Assembly: GCA_008711295.1 (NCBI GenBank)
Contig: VUYV01000812.1
Location: forward strand, 1 to 64,000
Length of the DNA stretch: 64,000 nt
Direction: 5' to 3'
DNA from: Anarhynchus alexandrinus
Taxonomy: Eukaryota > Chordata > Aves > Charadriiformes > Charadriidae
The notes beneath the pieces are model-generated. The model had not been told where the DNA came from. It made no database searches and saw nothing but the letters and a program-made list of their open reading frames with translations. The translations under genes were made by a program, and so were the position numbers. Below, piece by piece: positions 1 through 14,000 of the stretch (the stretch's first letter is position 1; every line of letters begins with the position of its first letter).

Positions 1-1937
1 CACTGAGAAGAGTCTGTCTCCATCTTCTTTACTCCTCCCATGAGGTGTTTATGCACATTGGGAAGATCACGGGTACTCCTGATTCCCAAACATTATTGGC
101 TGTTGCGGGTTTGTGGGTGCTTTGTGTTGTGGGTCCTTTTCCACTTAGAGCTGTGAGGAATCGGTGTTTTGCCTGGGGCAGCACCAGCCCTGGGCTTGCT
201 CTGTGTGCTCTTTGTCTTCAGAGGGAAACCCACCGCAGATTGTTCACACTCTGTGTTCGTAGATACCCATATTTGAGCAGGACCTGATTATCAGAGCCAG
301 GAAATCCTAAAGGAGAAAAAACAAGACTGTCTTCAGTGTTTTCCAAGTCAATGTGTTTGCAAAAGCTGCATTTTCTGCTCATTTTTATCAGACATAGAGG
401 CACTGGACCAAATGTCTTGTAGGATCTGCATATTATGGCAGGTATTGTACTGCTTGCAATTTAATATTTACATTGTGTTTAAAATCGGGATCTTCCTCCT
501 TGCAGGTTGGAAGTCTTCAGTTATGATGCTACCGCATTTTTTAAGATTTGCAACACCTTGACTTGCAGGTATTTGACTTTCTACAGTTCTTTTGGCTTTT
601 CTGACTGTGGCAACTAAATAATAAAGCTCGGCATTTGCCAAAAGCGCAGTAGTCTTTGTACTGTTGTTCAAAAGTTACCTTAGGGTTTGGACTTACTTCA
701 TGTAATAAAAGTTTTGATATGGAAGATGAAATGTTTGTTGGCATTTTAAGGGTAGCATTTCAGCAAAGCTAACTGGCAGCCTCCAATAAGAGCTACTTCC
801 CAGCTGGGTCACACCAGTAAGGCGACTCGTAGGAGGGAAAATTCAGTTTATAACATAAATTTTTGTTTTGGTTTGTTTTTTAGTAGACTCTTTTCCAGGA
901 CTTATGCCAGAGATACTGTGAACAACTTTCTTAATTGCTTATGTTGGGGCAAATGTCAGCAGCAGTGCGGCCTAATACAAAAGCCAAATGGCAGGGTATG
1001 CAAAAGGTTAAAGCGAGTTTTCCTTCCTGGTGTTTGTTTAGCTTTGTTCCCTAACTGTATTTATAGCAGAAGTAGTTTTGCGTCTCCTAGATTAAAGCCA
1101 TGGCAATCTGGGCTATTTCGGTGGCTTGTGTGTCCATTGTGCTGGGGTGGAGGGATCAGGTACGCCTCTGACCTCTGCAGCTCCACTTCAGCAGAGTACC
1201 TAAGCACATGCTTAACTTGTAGCCCATTGGGATTTCAGGTCTACTAGTTCACCTGCCCATGCAGCACGTTGGGCAGGTTCACTTTTCTAGACGCTGCTGG
1301 AAATACTCCTCTGGGGACCACTTCTGGCTTTCAAAAGTTTGAGGGTAAGATCAGATTGCATCGTTCCGGCGTGAATCTCTGCTAGGCTCAGGGCAGCGTC
1401 TTCAGAGGGATAGTCTGTGCATGCACGCTACGTCCAGTGAGTCATGGGCATTTGAGAGATCCTGCCTGTAGGCAAATAGTTGCATGCCTGGGACTTCTGG
1501 ATTATCAGACATCCACAAATCTTGGACAGATAGTCAGACCCTTCTTTTTCTATACCAGCAGATTCTTGGGGAGAAAAAGATACGGCAGATAGACATGTGG
1601 TTCATTGCTGAGTTGCAGCTTCCTTTTAGCGATAGAAGGCCTGTGTCTTCTATGTGAGCTTCCGTGAAGTGCCATGTGGGATTTCTGAGGTGCTCTATAT
1701 GGGATGCCCTGTCAGTGGCATGGACCTGTGGGCAGAGCAGGCCATGGGCTGACCAACACTAAGTAGGAACTGGATCATGAGGTTGGTGCTTTGATTCTTT
1801 GATGCCAGTGCATGCTTGGTGGTGAACACCTCCAAGTCTTGTTTTGGTCAGCAAATGGCCCCAGTCTTCCTGCTGGTCTGGCAACGGTGGCGTCTGAATT
1901 CAGAGAATATTCAGTGAAATTAAATTCTCTTTTGCAG
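1..1937. other. PPFIBP1 intron 1 (5' part of gene)
   Basis: No coding exon, CpG-rich promoter or repeat is visible here. The short open frames have no family resemblance. Because the first coding exon has a good acceptor in front of it, this stretch is best read as the end of the intron that follows a non-coding first exon lying upstream of the window. Confidence 0.6.
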
Positions 1938-2035
1938 ATTAAGTTGGAGACTTGAGGCTCTGGATCCAACTCACGCTACCAGTGTTTTATTGCTCCTTAT
2001 GGTGTAGCTGGAGATTGTTCCTGAGAAGAGAGAAG
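1938..2035 (+). other. PPFIBP1: PPFIBP1 5' untranslated part of first coding exon
   Basis: A pyrimidine stretch ending TTTTGCAG at 1937 makes a plausible splice acceptor. The 98 bases that follow run into the tandem ATG start at 2036. The frame is open upstream of the start back through the acceptor but has no in-frame ATG, so 2036 is the first start codon of this exon in that frame. The acceptor assignment is inference. Confidence 0.6.
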
Positions 2036-2099
2036 ATGATGAGTGATGCAAGTGACATGCTCGCTGCGGCTCTGGAGCAGATGGATGGCATTATAGCAG
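2036..2099 (+). CDS. PPFIBP1: PPFIBP1 coding exon 1, residues 1-21
   Basis: Encodes the N terminus [20 protein letters not shown] and ends after the first base of a Gly codon (phase 1). The donor is GCAG|GTAAAC. The tandem ATG at 2036 and 2039 matches the family's N terminus. Confidence 0.95.
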
Positions 2100-5000
2100 G
2101 TAAACACTTGGGGCAGCTTGTTCATTTAGCTGTTTTGGTCCTCCTTTCTCATACCTGGAGGGCAGAGTTTCAGGCTGAGAAGGGAATGTGCTGGTAATTG
2201 TGTTTGGTGTCTTCCATTATGGCTTAGAGATTACAAATAAATGGAGTGGAGGGATTGTATGGACTTTCACACGGACACAGCTAAATGGATTGTATTTTTT
2301 CTCCTGCCCTCTATCAAAATGCTGCTTTACAGTGGCTGAGCGAGGCAGTTCAGCAGGTGCTCACAGCACCATGAAAGCCAAGGACAAGGCACTTTTCAAA
2401 CCAGGCTGAGTGTGGTTAGAGCGCTGCTGCAAGGCAGGAAGAGTAAGTTTGCCTGATACTGGCTACTCTGAACTTCTCTCAACTCTACAGAGTTAAAACA
2501 TGAGTTTAATTTTCCTTTTTTCAAAATTGGAATGCTCTGGGTCCAAACATTTGGTTTGGACCTGACTTGAACATTTGAGGTTTTTATAAGTACCTGTAAA
2601 TTGTAAGTGGACCAAGGAGAGGCATCACAAAGTATACAAACTCTGCTTTTAAGCTGAGTCTGGTGAGTTAGAAAATAATTTAAGTACACAACACAGAGAA
2701 GCAAAGCAGCAAGAAGTTAATAGTTTAATCCTATTTCAGCAGAGCTATGCAAACAACTACCCAAACTGAAAAAATATTCTGCAAGGGTAGCAACACAGTT
2801 ATAAAGTCTTTAATAGTTCCACTTAAAATAATTTCCCTTAGGGAAAAAAATCATCATACAGTGCATGCTTTGTTTGAACAATGACTTTTCTCTGCAGTTT
2901 TCCTTAAGATATTAAGAGCACATAGCAAGAACCCACGTAAAGTGGATTCAGTTGGATCATAATGATCTCTAAAAATACATATAAGCTGTGACTTCAGTAA
3001 TTTCCATAAGTAGATACTGTTGTTTGGATCCGATCATGTGTTTGTGTTTCCAAGAGCCTAAGTTGGTTATGGCAGGATGAGGTTTAATATAAAAATAAAA
3101 TGTGGTGTTGGGATGTTTTAAGTCACCACAGAATTCATTTACCCACGTATTTGAAGAGACCTATAAAGTAATATAGCAAAGGGGTATCATCTCCTATGCT
3201 GTTGTGGGGATTTTTCTCTCTTTATTTTTTTCAAAGGGAATTAGCAGAATACTTGCATTTTTGTGGCTTGCCAGATGAGGTGAATGAAAGTTTGTGGAAG
3301 TGCATATATGGCATGTCACTGTAGTTTCCAAAAGCTGACAGTACAAATGATGCTCTGTCATGAACACATCTCATTGTGCCGAGGCATTACAGTATTAAGG
3401 TCACAAATCAGTGTGCTGAAATTATAGCTGGAATTAGCTAGGTTGACTTAAATCGACCTTAATCCTGAATTCATAGTTTCTTTCCTTACTTAATATATAG
3501 CAACTTTTAATGTAGGTCAAATGTATGTACTTTGAGTTTATGCAAAGAAGAGATTTTTCTCTTTATTAACATGCAAATGTCAGTGCTACCATGTCAAACT
3601 GTTGGGTTTAAAATTTATTCTTGTGTAGAAGTGATTTGGTCTTTTTATTTATCTTCATATTTTTCTTTATTCTTTTAAAAAATTTCCAGTGCCTTGGAGC
3701 AGCATAACATATTCCTGCATGAAAAATGCCGAGCACGCTTTCCTCTGGACACCATCAGTGTCTGACTTGGGTCATGCAATCCCTACAGGGTGACTCAAAG
3801 CTTTAGCAGAGCTTGTTCCCCCCACAGGACTTTCCACCTCCGATACATGCCGGGGAGCAGGAGCCCAGCCCACGTCTTGAACCCGTGGGCACGGCTGTGG
3901 CGTACATGTCCTATGTCGGATCAGCCCAGCTCCTTCCTGCTGGAGCTTCCATCCACGTAGCCCACCAGCAATGGCTTGCCCTTCTCTGAATTGCTGCATA
4001 GTGTGGGCAGAATTGAGCACCGGCTCTGAGTTTCATTCAGATAAATGCCTGCCGGGCGCAAACGCCGCCTACCATTTCTCAGCCTTGCTGTGTCTCTGAC
4101 CTGCTTGCTTCATGCCTGACCCCGTGCGATTTTTCTCCCTCCAGGTTCAAAGGCGCTGGAGTACTCCAATGGCATCTTTGACTGCCAGTCCCCCACTTCC
4201 CCCTTCATGGGGGGCCTGCGGGCGCTGCACCTGGTGGAGGACTTGCGGGGCTTGCTGGAGATGATGGAAGCGGATGAGAGAGAGGGGCTGCGCTGCCAGG
4301 TCCCGGACTCGACAGCGGAGGCTCTGATCGAATGGCTCCAAAGTCAAATGGTACGGTCTCGCCTTGCTTCACCCGTAACGTGCTTGTTTTGTGTGTTAGC
4401 TAGCCCAGCTCAGGCAGCAGGGCTGTGGTTTACGCAGTTTTAGAGCAGGTTTCAAAGAACCAAAGGGAAGAGGTTTTGGTTTGGAGACGCTGCTGTGGGG
4501 CCTTGGAAAAGCTGTAGCTCAAATACCTTGTGCAGTGGGTTGACCTGCGCTTTATCTTTTTTGATGTACCATCATGCCTCGTTTTGGGGAGAAAAAAAAT
4601 TTTGGTAATTGCAGTTTCATCTCAGAGGTTTGGGTAAGGCATTTTTACAGGAATCAGACACTTAAATGGGGGGAAAAAAAGCTGTTTTCAATATGAACTT
4701 TTCACTAGAAAGCATTTTTGGCAGCATTTTTGGTCTACAGGGACCAGCATTGTTACTGAGCTTCCTTACCTGGTTTGTAACAGAAGTGAGTGGTATAAGC
4801 TCAGCATCCCTTTAACCTGGAAATCAAACCAAATTTTTATTTTTTGCGTTGTGAATCTACCAGGTTTTGTCACCCTTGCTTTAAAAATACCCCAAATTAT
4901 ACCTGATAAGACTGTTTTTACCCCAGCCCTCAATTTTCAAAAAAAATAAAATCTTGCTCAAGTGGAGGCTACCTGAAGACTATGCTGGGAAATAAAATGT

Positions 5001-8000
5001 TGTGCTTATCAGAAGGTGAGTTACACGGCATCGTTTTCAAAGGACCCACTGGCTTTGCCTCCAGGTGCCCTGTGACTGGTGACTTCCGAGCAGGGCCAAA
5101 TAAGGGTCCTGGTGCTCGTGGTCTGTGGCAGGGTGTGCGTTGTGGTGGTGTGGGCGTGCACAGGTTTTGGGGAAGCATCAGCAGTGGAAGTCAAGACTTA
5201 TTACTAGAGGCCGTGCTTCAGGGTTTAAGTCAGCCTAAAGCTGTAACAACGACAGCAACAATGGGTGTGCACTTCTACAGATTTTTCCACATCTGCATTA
5301 CAGCAGTGTCCAGGTGTTGGCCACTTGGTGTTGGCCAAGGTAACCTATGCTGCTGAAATGCGGATGCCAGATCTGGTGAAGGCTGGGACTGATGCAGGAC
5401 GGGCCACCGTGGTGGCTCTGTGTTGCACGCGATGCATTGGTGCTGTTGGGGACGGGCAGCCACTGTCACCCGGTCCCTTCCCAGGGCGACCATCGTGCCC
5501 CCTCAGAAAGGGTTCAGTCACCCTGGAGCCATGGCGGATCTTGCAAAAAAGCATTTTTATCTCGATACAGGCATTTATTTTGGTGTGTGGTTGCAGCATG
5601 GCATGCCACAGCCCCACGTGTGACGTGCAGGACTGTGTGTGCCCAGCCTGCAGCTGGGGAGCGGGCACAGGCATGGAGCTGGGGCTGGGTGACCGGCCGT
5701 GCCATCCTGCAGCACATGGGCCGTGCCCCGCGCTGGGGGAAGAGACGAGGACCTGGGCTCACTTCTGTAGCTCTTGCCGAATGGTTTTGAGGGGAGAGTT
5801 TTGGGTTTTTTTCTCCCTTTTCCTTTGCTTTGAACTACTCATTTGAGAATGCCCGAGACTTAATGAAGCACGTGGGAGCTTTCCCACTGCCTCCAGTGGG
5901 ATTTGGATCTCGCTGTCAAAGCATGGCAGCCAACGCTGAGATCAGGAGGAGGAGAGAGAGGTGACATTCGAGACAGATCTTTAAAACATGCGGAGTTCTG
6001 CTAACATCAGCGTTTCCTTCATGTGTAATGTACAGCAGTGAACATCGCTGTAACAAGTCTCTGCTCTGTGTGGAGCAGAAATCGAGGGACATCACAGGTT
6101 TCGTGCAAGTATGGCCTTTATAAATAAAAAAATGTCCGTATGCCAAATAAACAGCCTTGGAAAATTAACTGCTCCCCATGCTGTGCATAAACATCAGTAG
6201 TCCATGCTTAGTGATGCTGATCCACCACATGTTATTCTGGAGTAAAGGGGCCCAACAGCGTGGCGGGAGACTGCAGTGCCTGTTGAGGTTAATGAGGTGA
6301 AGTCCAGTCATTGCCCCTTGTGATGGCAAATGTGTGATCTAGGGATGCCTGGCTGTTAGGGTCTGCAACGAGGTCCTTCAGACCCCTGTGATGTGGATCA
6401 CCACATGGCAATGAGACAGTAACGGTTCTCAGTGCAGCCATGGGCTGAATCTGGGAGAGGAAAGGCTCTGTTGTGCCGTTCAGCTTAGTCCTTCCCAAGC
6501 ACTGGAAAAGATGTGCCGGGGTTGTGCTTACAAAAGATTGCAGAAAATAGGTATTCCATCTCTGCTTCTCCTCAGTCTGCCTCAAATTATTGCCCCTGTA
6601 CTCTCTGACATCCTTAAAGCCCCTAGTAGGAAAGACTGAATGTTACACTTTGTAGTGTGCTACAAGCATGGGATTTGCAGGTGTCACCAGTGTGGCCAGT
6701 CACTGTCTCAGCAGGAAGGTGTTACGTGAAGTGCCCGGATGATTTGCAGAAAGGCTTTCTGCAGCTATGCCCATCCTTACCAAGAAAGGGAAGACACCTC
6801 CTTGGTTTGAAATTGGATTAATCCTCCACACATGAAGAAGTTGCATCTATCAGGCTATTCCAAGCTGCTGGAACTGGTGCGTGACATCCCCTCCGAAGCT
6901 GTAAGCAAGTCTCTCGTGTCTCAGAGGAAAACAAAAATAGTGTTCACTGTTGCCAAAGAGTGTGTCACAAGAGAAAAATCCGCTCCTGGCCCCTGCAGGG
7001 AAACCGCTGATGTCCTAGTTGGGAAAAAAGGTCTGACAGCAGTCTCCCAAAGTTGCTCGCTTCTGTAAAATGGGGCAGAGCACTCAGTTTTGCCATGCCA
7101 GAATTGGCTGCCCCATGTCCCTGTACCGCTGTTTAGTGACCACTTCCTTTCTGCTCCTCTCAGTGAGTTAGAGAAGTCTATGCAAGCGCTCAAAAAGGGC
7201 CAATGAGTTAAAATGGCTTGTGTTGATTTTTTTTTTTAACCAGTGGATGCCAGATGGCCACGTGACACCAGAGCACATGTACGGTGCCTGGACATCTGGC
7301 AGAGCTCTTACAAGGGAATCAATCGGATGGTCCCCATGGGGAGTTCAGAGAAGTTGTACATGCGGCTTTCTGCTTCACAAATGAGCCAGTTTAGCTATAA
7401 CATGTCATTTCTAGTTATCCGTCTACAGCTCAAAACTGATCTCTGTGTTGCTGAAACCCTGCTCATGTCTCGGTGTGCAAATGGAGGGCAGGTGAATGTC
7501 GTGGTTAAAATTACAGATGAGGCCATTTGTTCAAAGTCTGGAAAGGGACTGAGGCCTTTTCTAAGCTCAGACGTGTTGGGACTGTGTGCTTTCACTGGGG
7601 ACCAGACCTGAAATCCATAGCCAGATCATAACTATTCCAAAGTTTTGGAGACTTTTCAGATTTCTTCCGATCAACAGAAATGTTTGATGTATTCTGATGT
7701 ATGCTTTAATAAAACATGTGCTGTACTCTGTGAAAATGGAGCTTCTGGCTTGAACATAGACAGCATGTGAGTAATCTGTAACATCATCACCAATAACAAG
7801 ACCATTTTAAATGAAACTGCCTTTTGCAAGACCAAGGCAGCCCTGTTTTGTCCAGCTGGAAGTTGATAGATCCATCTCTTGAAGAATAATTCTCAGAAAC
7901 CTTGCTCCCAGTTATGAACGTTGCTCCAGATTTTCTTCATCTGAAACAAACAAGAGACACACTTTTTCTGGTTATTATTTTTCTTGACTGCTTTTTTTTG

Positions 8001-11000
8001 GTGTTTTTTTTAAAATACATCTTATGCAACAACCTTCACAGAAAGAAGAAACCAACTGTGTCTTGTTAAAAAGGAGGGTGAAGGGTAGAAAGAAGTGGGT
8101 GGACAGTCCCTTCCCACACCTCAGAGACAGCTTCCCCAAGCTCCTGATCTGAACTTGTGTATGTGGGTCCTGTTGTGTGCCTTCTCCTCTTTAAAGGATG
8201 TGCTCCTGAAATGAAAGAGCCAGGATAATACTTTTTCTATAAAATCCACAGTGAGTGCAACTGTGGTTTTAGCTTTGGAAGTGACTTTCTGAATATATAT
8301 ATAAAAAAAACTGTTTATTTTTTTTTCACTCCAGAAGTGAATTTCTGAAGTTTACTGTAAGATCATTAAAGCAAAACAAACTTCATAGTCTCCAAAGATT
8401 TCTTGAAGAACATTTTCAGCTTGTCTGAAAAGGATAGTTAGCTTGAGCTCTGATTCCCATAGTGACTTGTGCGATCCAGAGTGTTGCTGCTGTGAATAGC
8501 AGATCTGGCATCTCACAGACCAGCCTCAAATTTTGACACTTTTTCAAGAAGCTGGTTCTTCCAGGGAGTGGCTGGGAGTAATGAGAGTTAATATGAGGTG
8601 ATATTAGATTTCAGAGAGAAGTGTTCCTCGCTGGATAAACATAGCTTGTAATCTTACAGAGATAAATATATTGGCCTATTTGGATGACAGGGTGGTTCCC
8701 AAGTCGGGGAAGCGGTTTGGTTAGCCAGAAATCAGCTCATATTTCTTATTCATGGAAAAATCTTGTCTTCAAACCAAAGTTTGTTGTTTGATTGTCTCAG
8801 CATGGGTGTACAATGCATTCATTTGGCTCCGCTTGTGCTTATGTTGAGTTTAGCTATCGAAAGGTCCTATGGTGGCACATCGCCGTTTACCACCAAACAA
8901 CTGTTTGAGATCCCTCCTCAAGTTGCAATATGAAAGGAGCCTTGTGATACTGTTTCAGCCTGTCATCATAAACTGCCTCCCAGCAATACTTTTTGTCCGT
9001 GAGAGATCTAACCCTCAAAGTTCTTGAAACACAGGACCCTGCTTCTTGCTAAAGGTGATCATCCAGACTGGTGTGTTTTTAACACTGGAAGATAATACGG
9101 GCTCATTTATAGCACGTCTTGGTGTGGCATCTTCATGCATCATGGATGAGTTCATTGGCAGTAAGAACAACCTGTACCGCCCTGCGCTGGAGCATAGGGC
9201 AGCGCTGTCGAAAATCACCATTCCAAATACAAAATGCATCAGTCTGGCTTAAAAAACACAGCTTCTGCTCCAGGTTATTCAGTATTCATCTTTTGGGGTT
9301 TTTTATCTGTCAACGGTACTTGTAAATGTTTCCTTTTAATAATAAAAGCTGTGGGTTTTGAGGTAGTCACAGGACTCCTGGAGCTAGGCTCCATGGTCAA
9401 AAATACTAAGGATTTGTTACACTGCTGCTGTTAGTGGGTAAATTGGTTGTTATTGTTGCATTTTATGTCATTCTTAAGTATGACATTAAACTTGAGACAA
9501 GCCACTTGTGAGACCTGGGACAATTGAGGCAACTTTTTCCTTCCTTTTTTTTTTGGCGCCTACAAGTGACTTACATGTGTTCTTCCAGCCTTTACAATTA
9601 ATAGCCCAGCAAGAATAGAAAATCCCCTCCTGTTTACCTTGTAGTCAGGTAAAAGGATCAGAATAGCTCTTTTCTCATGTGTTTTTTGGGTGGGATGGTT
9701 CCCGCAGTGCCAACAGGGTGCAGGGGAGGGGGTTGCCCTCTCAGGGGGCTGTTCAGCAAGAAGCGACGGTGGAGGTGGCCAGCTGCCACCTGCGTGGGGC
9801 TGCCCTTACTCCAGGTCAGCTTCACAGAGCTCTGTGTCCCCCCCTGCCTCCATCCTCATCAGCCTTGCTGCCTGGCCTTTGCGTGTTGGGATCCCGGCGG
9901 CGGCTGGCAGGCTCAGGTTGGGAGAAGGGTTGATCTTCCCGGGCTTTGATGTGTTAATTCCCCAGAGGAGCTGCTCGCTCCGCCTGAGGAGCGCTGCTGC
10001 TTCGCCGCTCCGCTTCCCACATCTCCCACTCTGCTGCCACGTTCGCCTCCGTCCTTGGTTAGACGAGGAAACCCGCCGTCGCTTAACCTCTCCGTCTCGG
10101 TTCAGAGGAGCCCTGACGGCAGCGGGTGCCTGTGGTGCTGGGGCTGCAGCTCTCGGCTTCGGCTGCCTGCCACAGCCACTCGTGTCCTTAAATGCATGAA
10201 GATAGTCATGACCAGCATGGAGTATAGCTGGGACATTCACGGACACTGCGTCTGGCTAAATAAGGTAAGGCTATCGGTGTTTGTTCTGGCTCTTGCATTT
10301 CTCCCAGTGACAAAGCCATACATAGCTGGGCAACACTGGTAGGGAATAAGCATTTCGTCTTTCTCTTGTGTCAGATACCAGCTGAGCTGCTGTTGAAGAA
10401 ACTGAATATTTTGAAACGGTTGCGTCTTCCTTATTCAACAGCTGTGTTAGTTATATTTAGGAAATGTTTCAGGTAAACTCCTCAGAGTGAAGGTCTGTCT
10501 TCAGCTGGTTTTCTTTCAGAATTCACTTTTATTGTAGCGAAGCCTTTAACATACAATGCGGGGGTTTTTGAGTGGGTTTGTGGGGTTTTTTTTTTCCCCT
10601 GCTCATTCTGTAAGGAGGAACTAATCTGTAAACTTTAGGAAAAGCTTAGCAGCAGGTCCGCCTGCCTGCTGCCGGAGCGTGTGGAGCCGACTGCAAATAT
10701 TCAGAGCAATGAGTAGGGAGGCATGAAATGCAGGAGATGCCAGTTTGGGAGGGCAGCGGTGGGCTCCCACACAAACTGGTTAAACACTGGTACAGATTGT
10801 GTTCAGACAGATTCGAGCAGCATGAATTTGGGATGGAATCGATACTTACTGAGGGTGAAGCTGTCACGGCTCTGTATCACAGGGAAAACGGTGGCGAATA
10901 CTTTATTTGGAAAACCTGGAGGCTTTGCCTGTGGCGGACCAAGTGATGTTGAGGTAGCTGAGGCTGGAGGAGCCCCTTTGCAAGGGACTCTCAGTTAAAA

Positions 11001-14000
11001 CTGAGTGAACAAGCAGAACAGCAGTAGCTGTGCTTAACTGAGCGTAGGTAATTTATATTATAATGATCTGAACAATATAAGCATGTTGATGAGCTCTAAT
11101 TTAACTCCAGATGGTCAGGAAAGAGATGTCAGGGACAGCTCTCTTGCCCAACTGTTGGCTGGACTGTGGTGGTCAAAACAGTCAGTGCAATCTGCCATAC
11201 AAGAAAATAATGGTGTGGAGTGGCAGCTCCTTCTATAGCAGTCAAATTGCATTTACAGCAAGAACAGCGTGATTTGTGCTGCTTATTTTGTCTCAAAAGC
11301 AGAAGAGAAAATGAAGGGAAATGAGGATATCAGCTGCAGTATGCTAAAAATGAGTTCTCTTTTTGAAAGGAGAATTCAGCAATTGAGAGGAAATGGATTT
11401 TTAAATTTTTTTTATGATTAGGAAGTTTAAAACAGCAGCTATTAGAAACTTTCCTGCGGTATGGAATGCTAACTCACTTCCAGGGAAAAGGGATTAAAGA
11501 CTGAGGGCAGGCAAGCTGTGAAAGTTTGGTGATGCATCTACTTACTACAGGAATAATTCCCTCCAGAGCCGTGTGGATTTTTACACTTACATGATTGCAG
11601 ACAAAGCTTACACACGTGTTTAACAGATTAGCCACGGATTGATCTTGAAGAGTTTTTAAGTGCACTGGGTCTGATCTTATAAGACATTTTAAGTAAATGC
11701 TTAACCTCAAACTTTTACGAAGCCTCAGTGGGATCGTGACAACTGTTCTTTTGTTTTTAGGATTAAGATCAGTATTGGTAAATCTGCGTTCTCTTCGCAT
11801 ACAGTGTTTTGCAATTAATCCCTAAATTGAAAACACATGCAAAGTCTAACCACTTAATTGAAGATAGATTTTAAGCTGCTGGTGAAAAAGAGCCTTCTTT
11901 GGAGAATGGCAAAGCTTGTCTTACACAGCTAGCAAACTATGTTAATCCTGTATTGACTTTGATGATACAGATTTGATCCAGAACTACCAAGTGCCCCAAA
12001 TATGCTTGTAGTTGCTGTTGAATCAAATATTTACTTTTCTTTATTTTCTTCAGTTTTTGTTTGTTTTTTTTTCATTTCCCCAAAGCAGAGCCATTGCTCT
12101 GCAGGGTGAGCAGTTGCCAGGCTCAGTCCCTCTGTCGTAGGTGAGGTTGCGGGTCCCTAGGTGGAGAGAAGCTCCTCCTGAAGAACACACCGAGTGTTGC
12201 TCACCCAGCTTTTGGACACACCAGATCTCCTGGCACCTTTCAAACTGCCCTGCAGCCTGTTCCTCCCCTGTTGGGGCTCCCTCTACCCCATCTCCTGATG
12301 CTTTCCCATATCCAGTCTTCAGGCATCTTCCCTCTCTGTTTCTCTTCAGTCCTGCCCACTGCCATCATTACCCTGTTCTTCTTTTCATGTGCTTAATCTC
12401 ATGTCTTCCTTCCTCATCTCTCTGGTAAGAAAATCATGCCAGGTATCAACTTTTTACCTTTGAAGACAGCGCAGAGGAGAGATGCACGAAGGCATCGTGC
12501 GGCCATTGCCTGCAGGCCCCTGAGCTTTGCGCCACGGTAGGAGGTGCTGGGGCTGCTGCTCTGTGAAGCAGCTGCCTTGGCCTTTCTGTGGTGTCCTTTC
12601 TCCAACTCTCAGCTTTTTCCCCACTGAAACCAAAGTCAATGACTTCCTTGCCTTTTCATACCTAAAATGAAGACTTAGTCCCAGGTATTTATGCAGAAGT
12701 TACAACACTTCAGGCAAAAAGCAAACTGCTGTTGGGTTGTACACAAAGTTTTCTGGTTTTGGTGGACTACAGGAGGCCTGTTTTTATGCAGATTTCACAA
12801 AATATCTCTGGGAACAGCCAGCAAAGGCATCTTTGCATTTGGTTTGTGGGAGAGCAACCCTTACTCCAGTCCTGTTTGGGGTTCCCATCACCTCTTCCCT
12901 CTTTTCTTATGGCAATGTGCAGCTGTGTCCTGAACTCTCTCTAAATGCTCCTATTTTTAAGCCAGGTATGATGTGCTGAGCAGGATTTTTTTTGAGAAAT
13001 GTGAACAGAATTTAACAACAAAGGTGTCTTGGCAAGATGCTGTGCACAATGACTAACATTCTGCTTTAACACCTCATCGGTTTTCACAGCATCATAAAGA
13101 CATGTTCATTGTAGTGTGAAACCAATACTTACCTCAACATATTTTCTTCACGCAGTCTTTGGTTTTAGTTAATTTGTGTCTGGTTGTGCTGAGTAGAGGT
13201 ATCAGGAGGTTCAGTGGTTACGGTGCTGATGTGGTGGTTGGGAGGCAGGGAGTCTGTGCTTTGACAAGGACTTTTCGTATGAGCCCTGGCAGGATGGAGG
13301 GTCGTCTTTGCACCTTGGCCACCTGCTTGTAATGAGGGATGAGTATCACTTTCCCGCATCAGGGTCACACACTGGATTGATAAATGTGTTGTATGTTACA
13401 AAATGCAGACGCTGTATTATTGGAGGCTGAGTAAGTGCCCGAGATGTGTTGGAGGTCTTTACATGAGAAGGAAGCTACAGAATAGCAAAAGTATACAAAA
13501 ATCTTGTTTTTGTATTTTGCATACAGGTCAAGTTACAAAATTTAAAGCATAATCTGCTAGTTGAGCAGCTAACAAGTTTATTTTGGAAGCTCTTCGACTT
13601 CTTCCCCTAAATTAAAACTGTTAACAAAACTGAATAAGTCACTGATCTTGAATGGAAATCCTATGGCACGAGCTAAATTCTGGTAGAGGACAGGGGTAAA
13701 ACAGAACAAATTCAGAAATTTAGAATACTTCTGCCTTAGTGCTTAGTTTCATGATTGTCAGAAGGTCTAATAATTTACTGCTAAATAATTTAGATTCAGC
13801 ATGTCATTATGGTATGAGGTATTGGTACAAATTACGAGGGAGCATCCTTTCTTGGTCTGCTGTAGCTCTAGTGATTTCAGGGGAGATGTTATGGTCATGT
13901 TTTAAAGGTTACACATGTATACTTGAAAAGACACATTTGCAACTGCACACTGATTTACAAGCTGCCGGGACACAGCCTGGTTTCTTGAGGAGAGCGTTAA

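Noticed and set aside
1952..2035. Upstream in-frame extension of the PPFIBP1 start
   Set aside because: The extension begins at TTG, not ATG, and the family starts MMSD at 2036.
5265..5846. 193-codon open frame, with overlapping long frames on both strands
   Set aside because: It lies in a GC-rich part of an intron where stops are rare in all frames. No family resemblance, no start context or splice logic; other strands are equally open.
7243..7611. 122-codon open frame followed by AATAAA at 7708
   Set aside because: Could suggest a nested gene or processed copy, but the translation has no recognisable domain and there is no promoter, tail or repeat structure around it.
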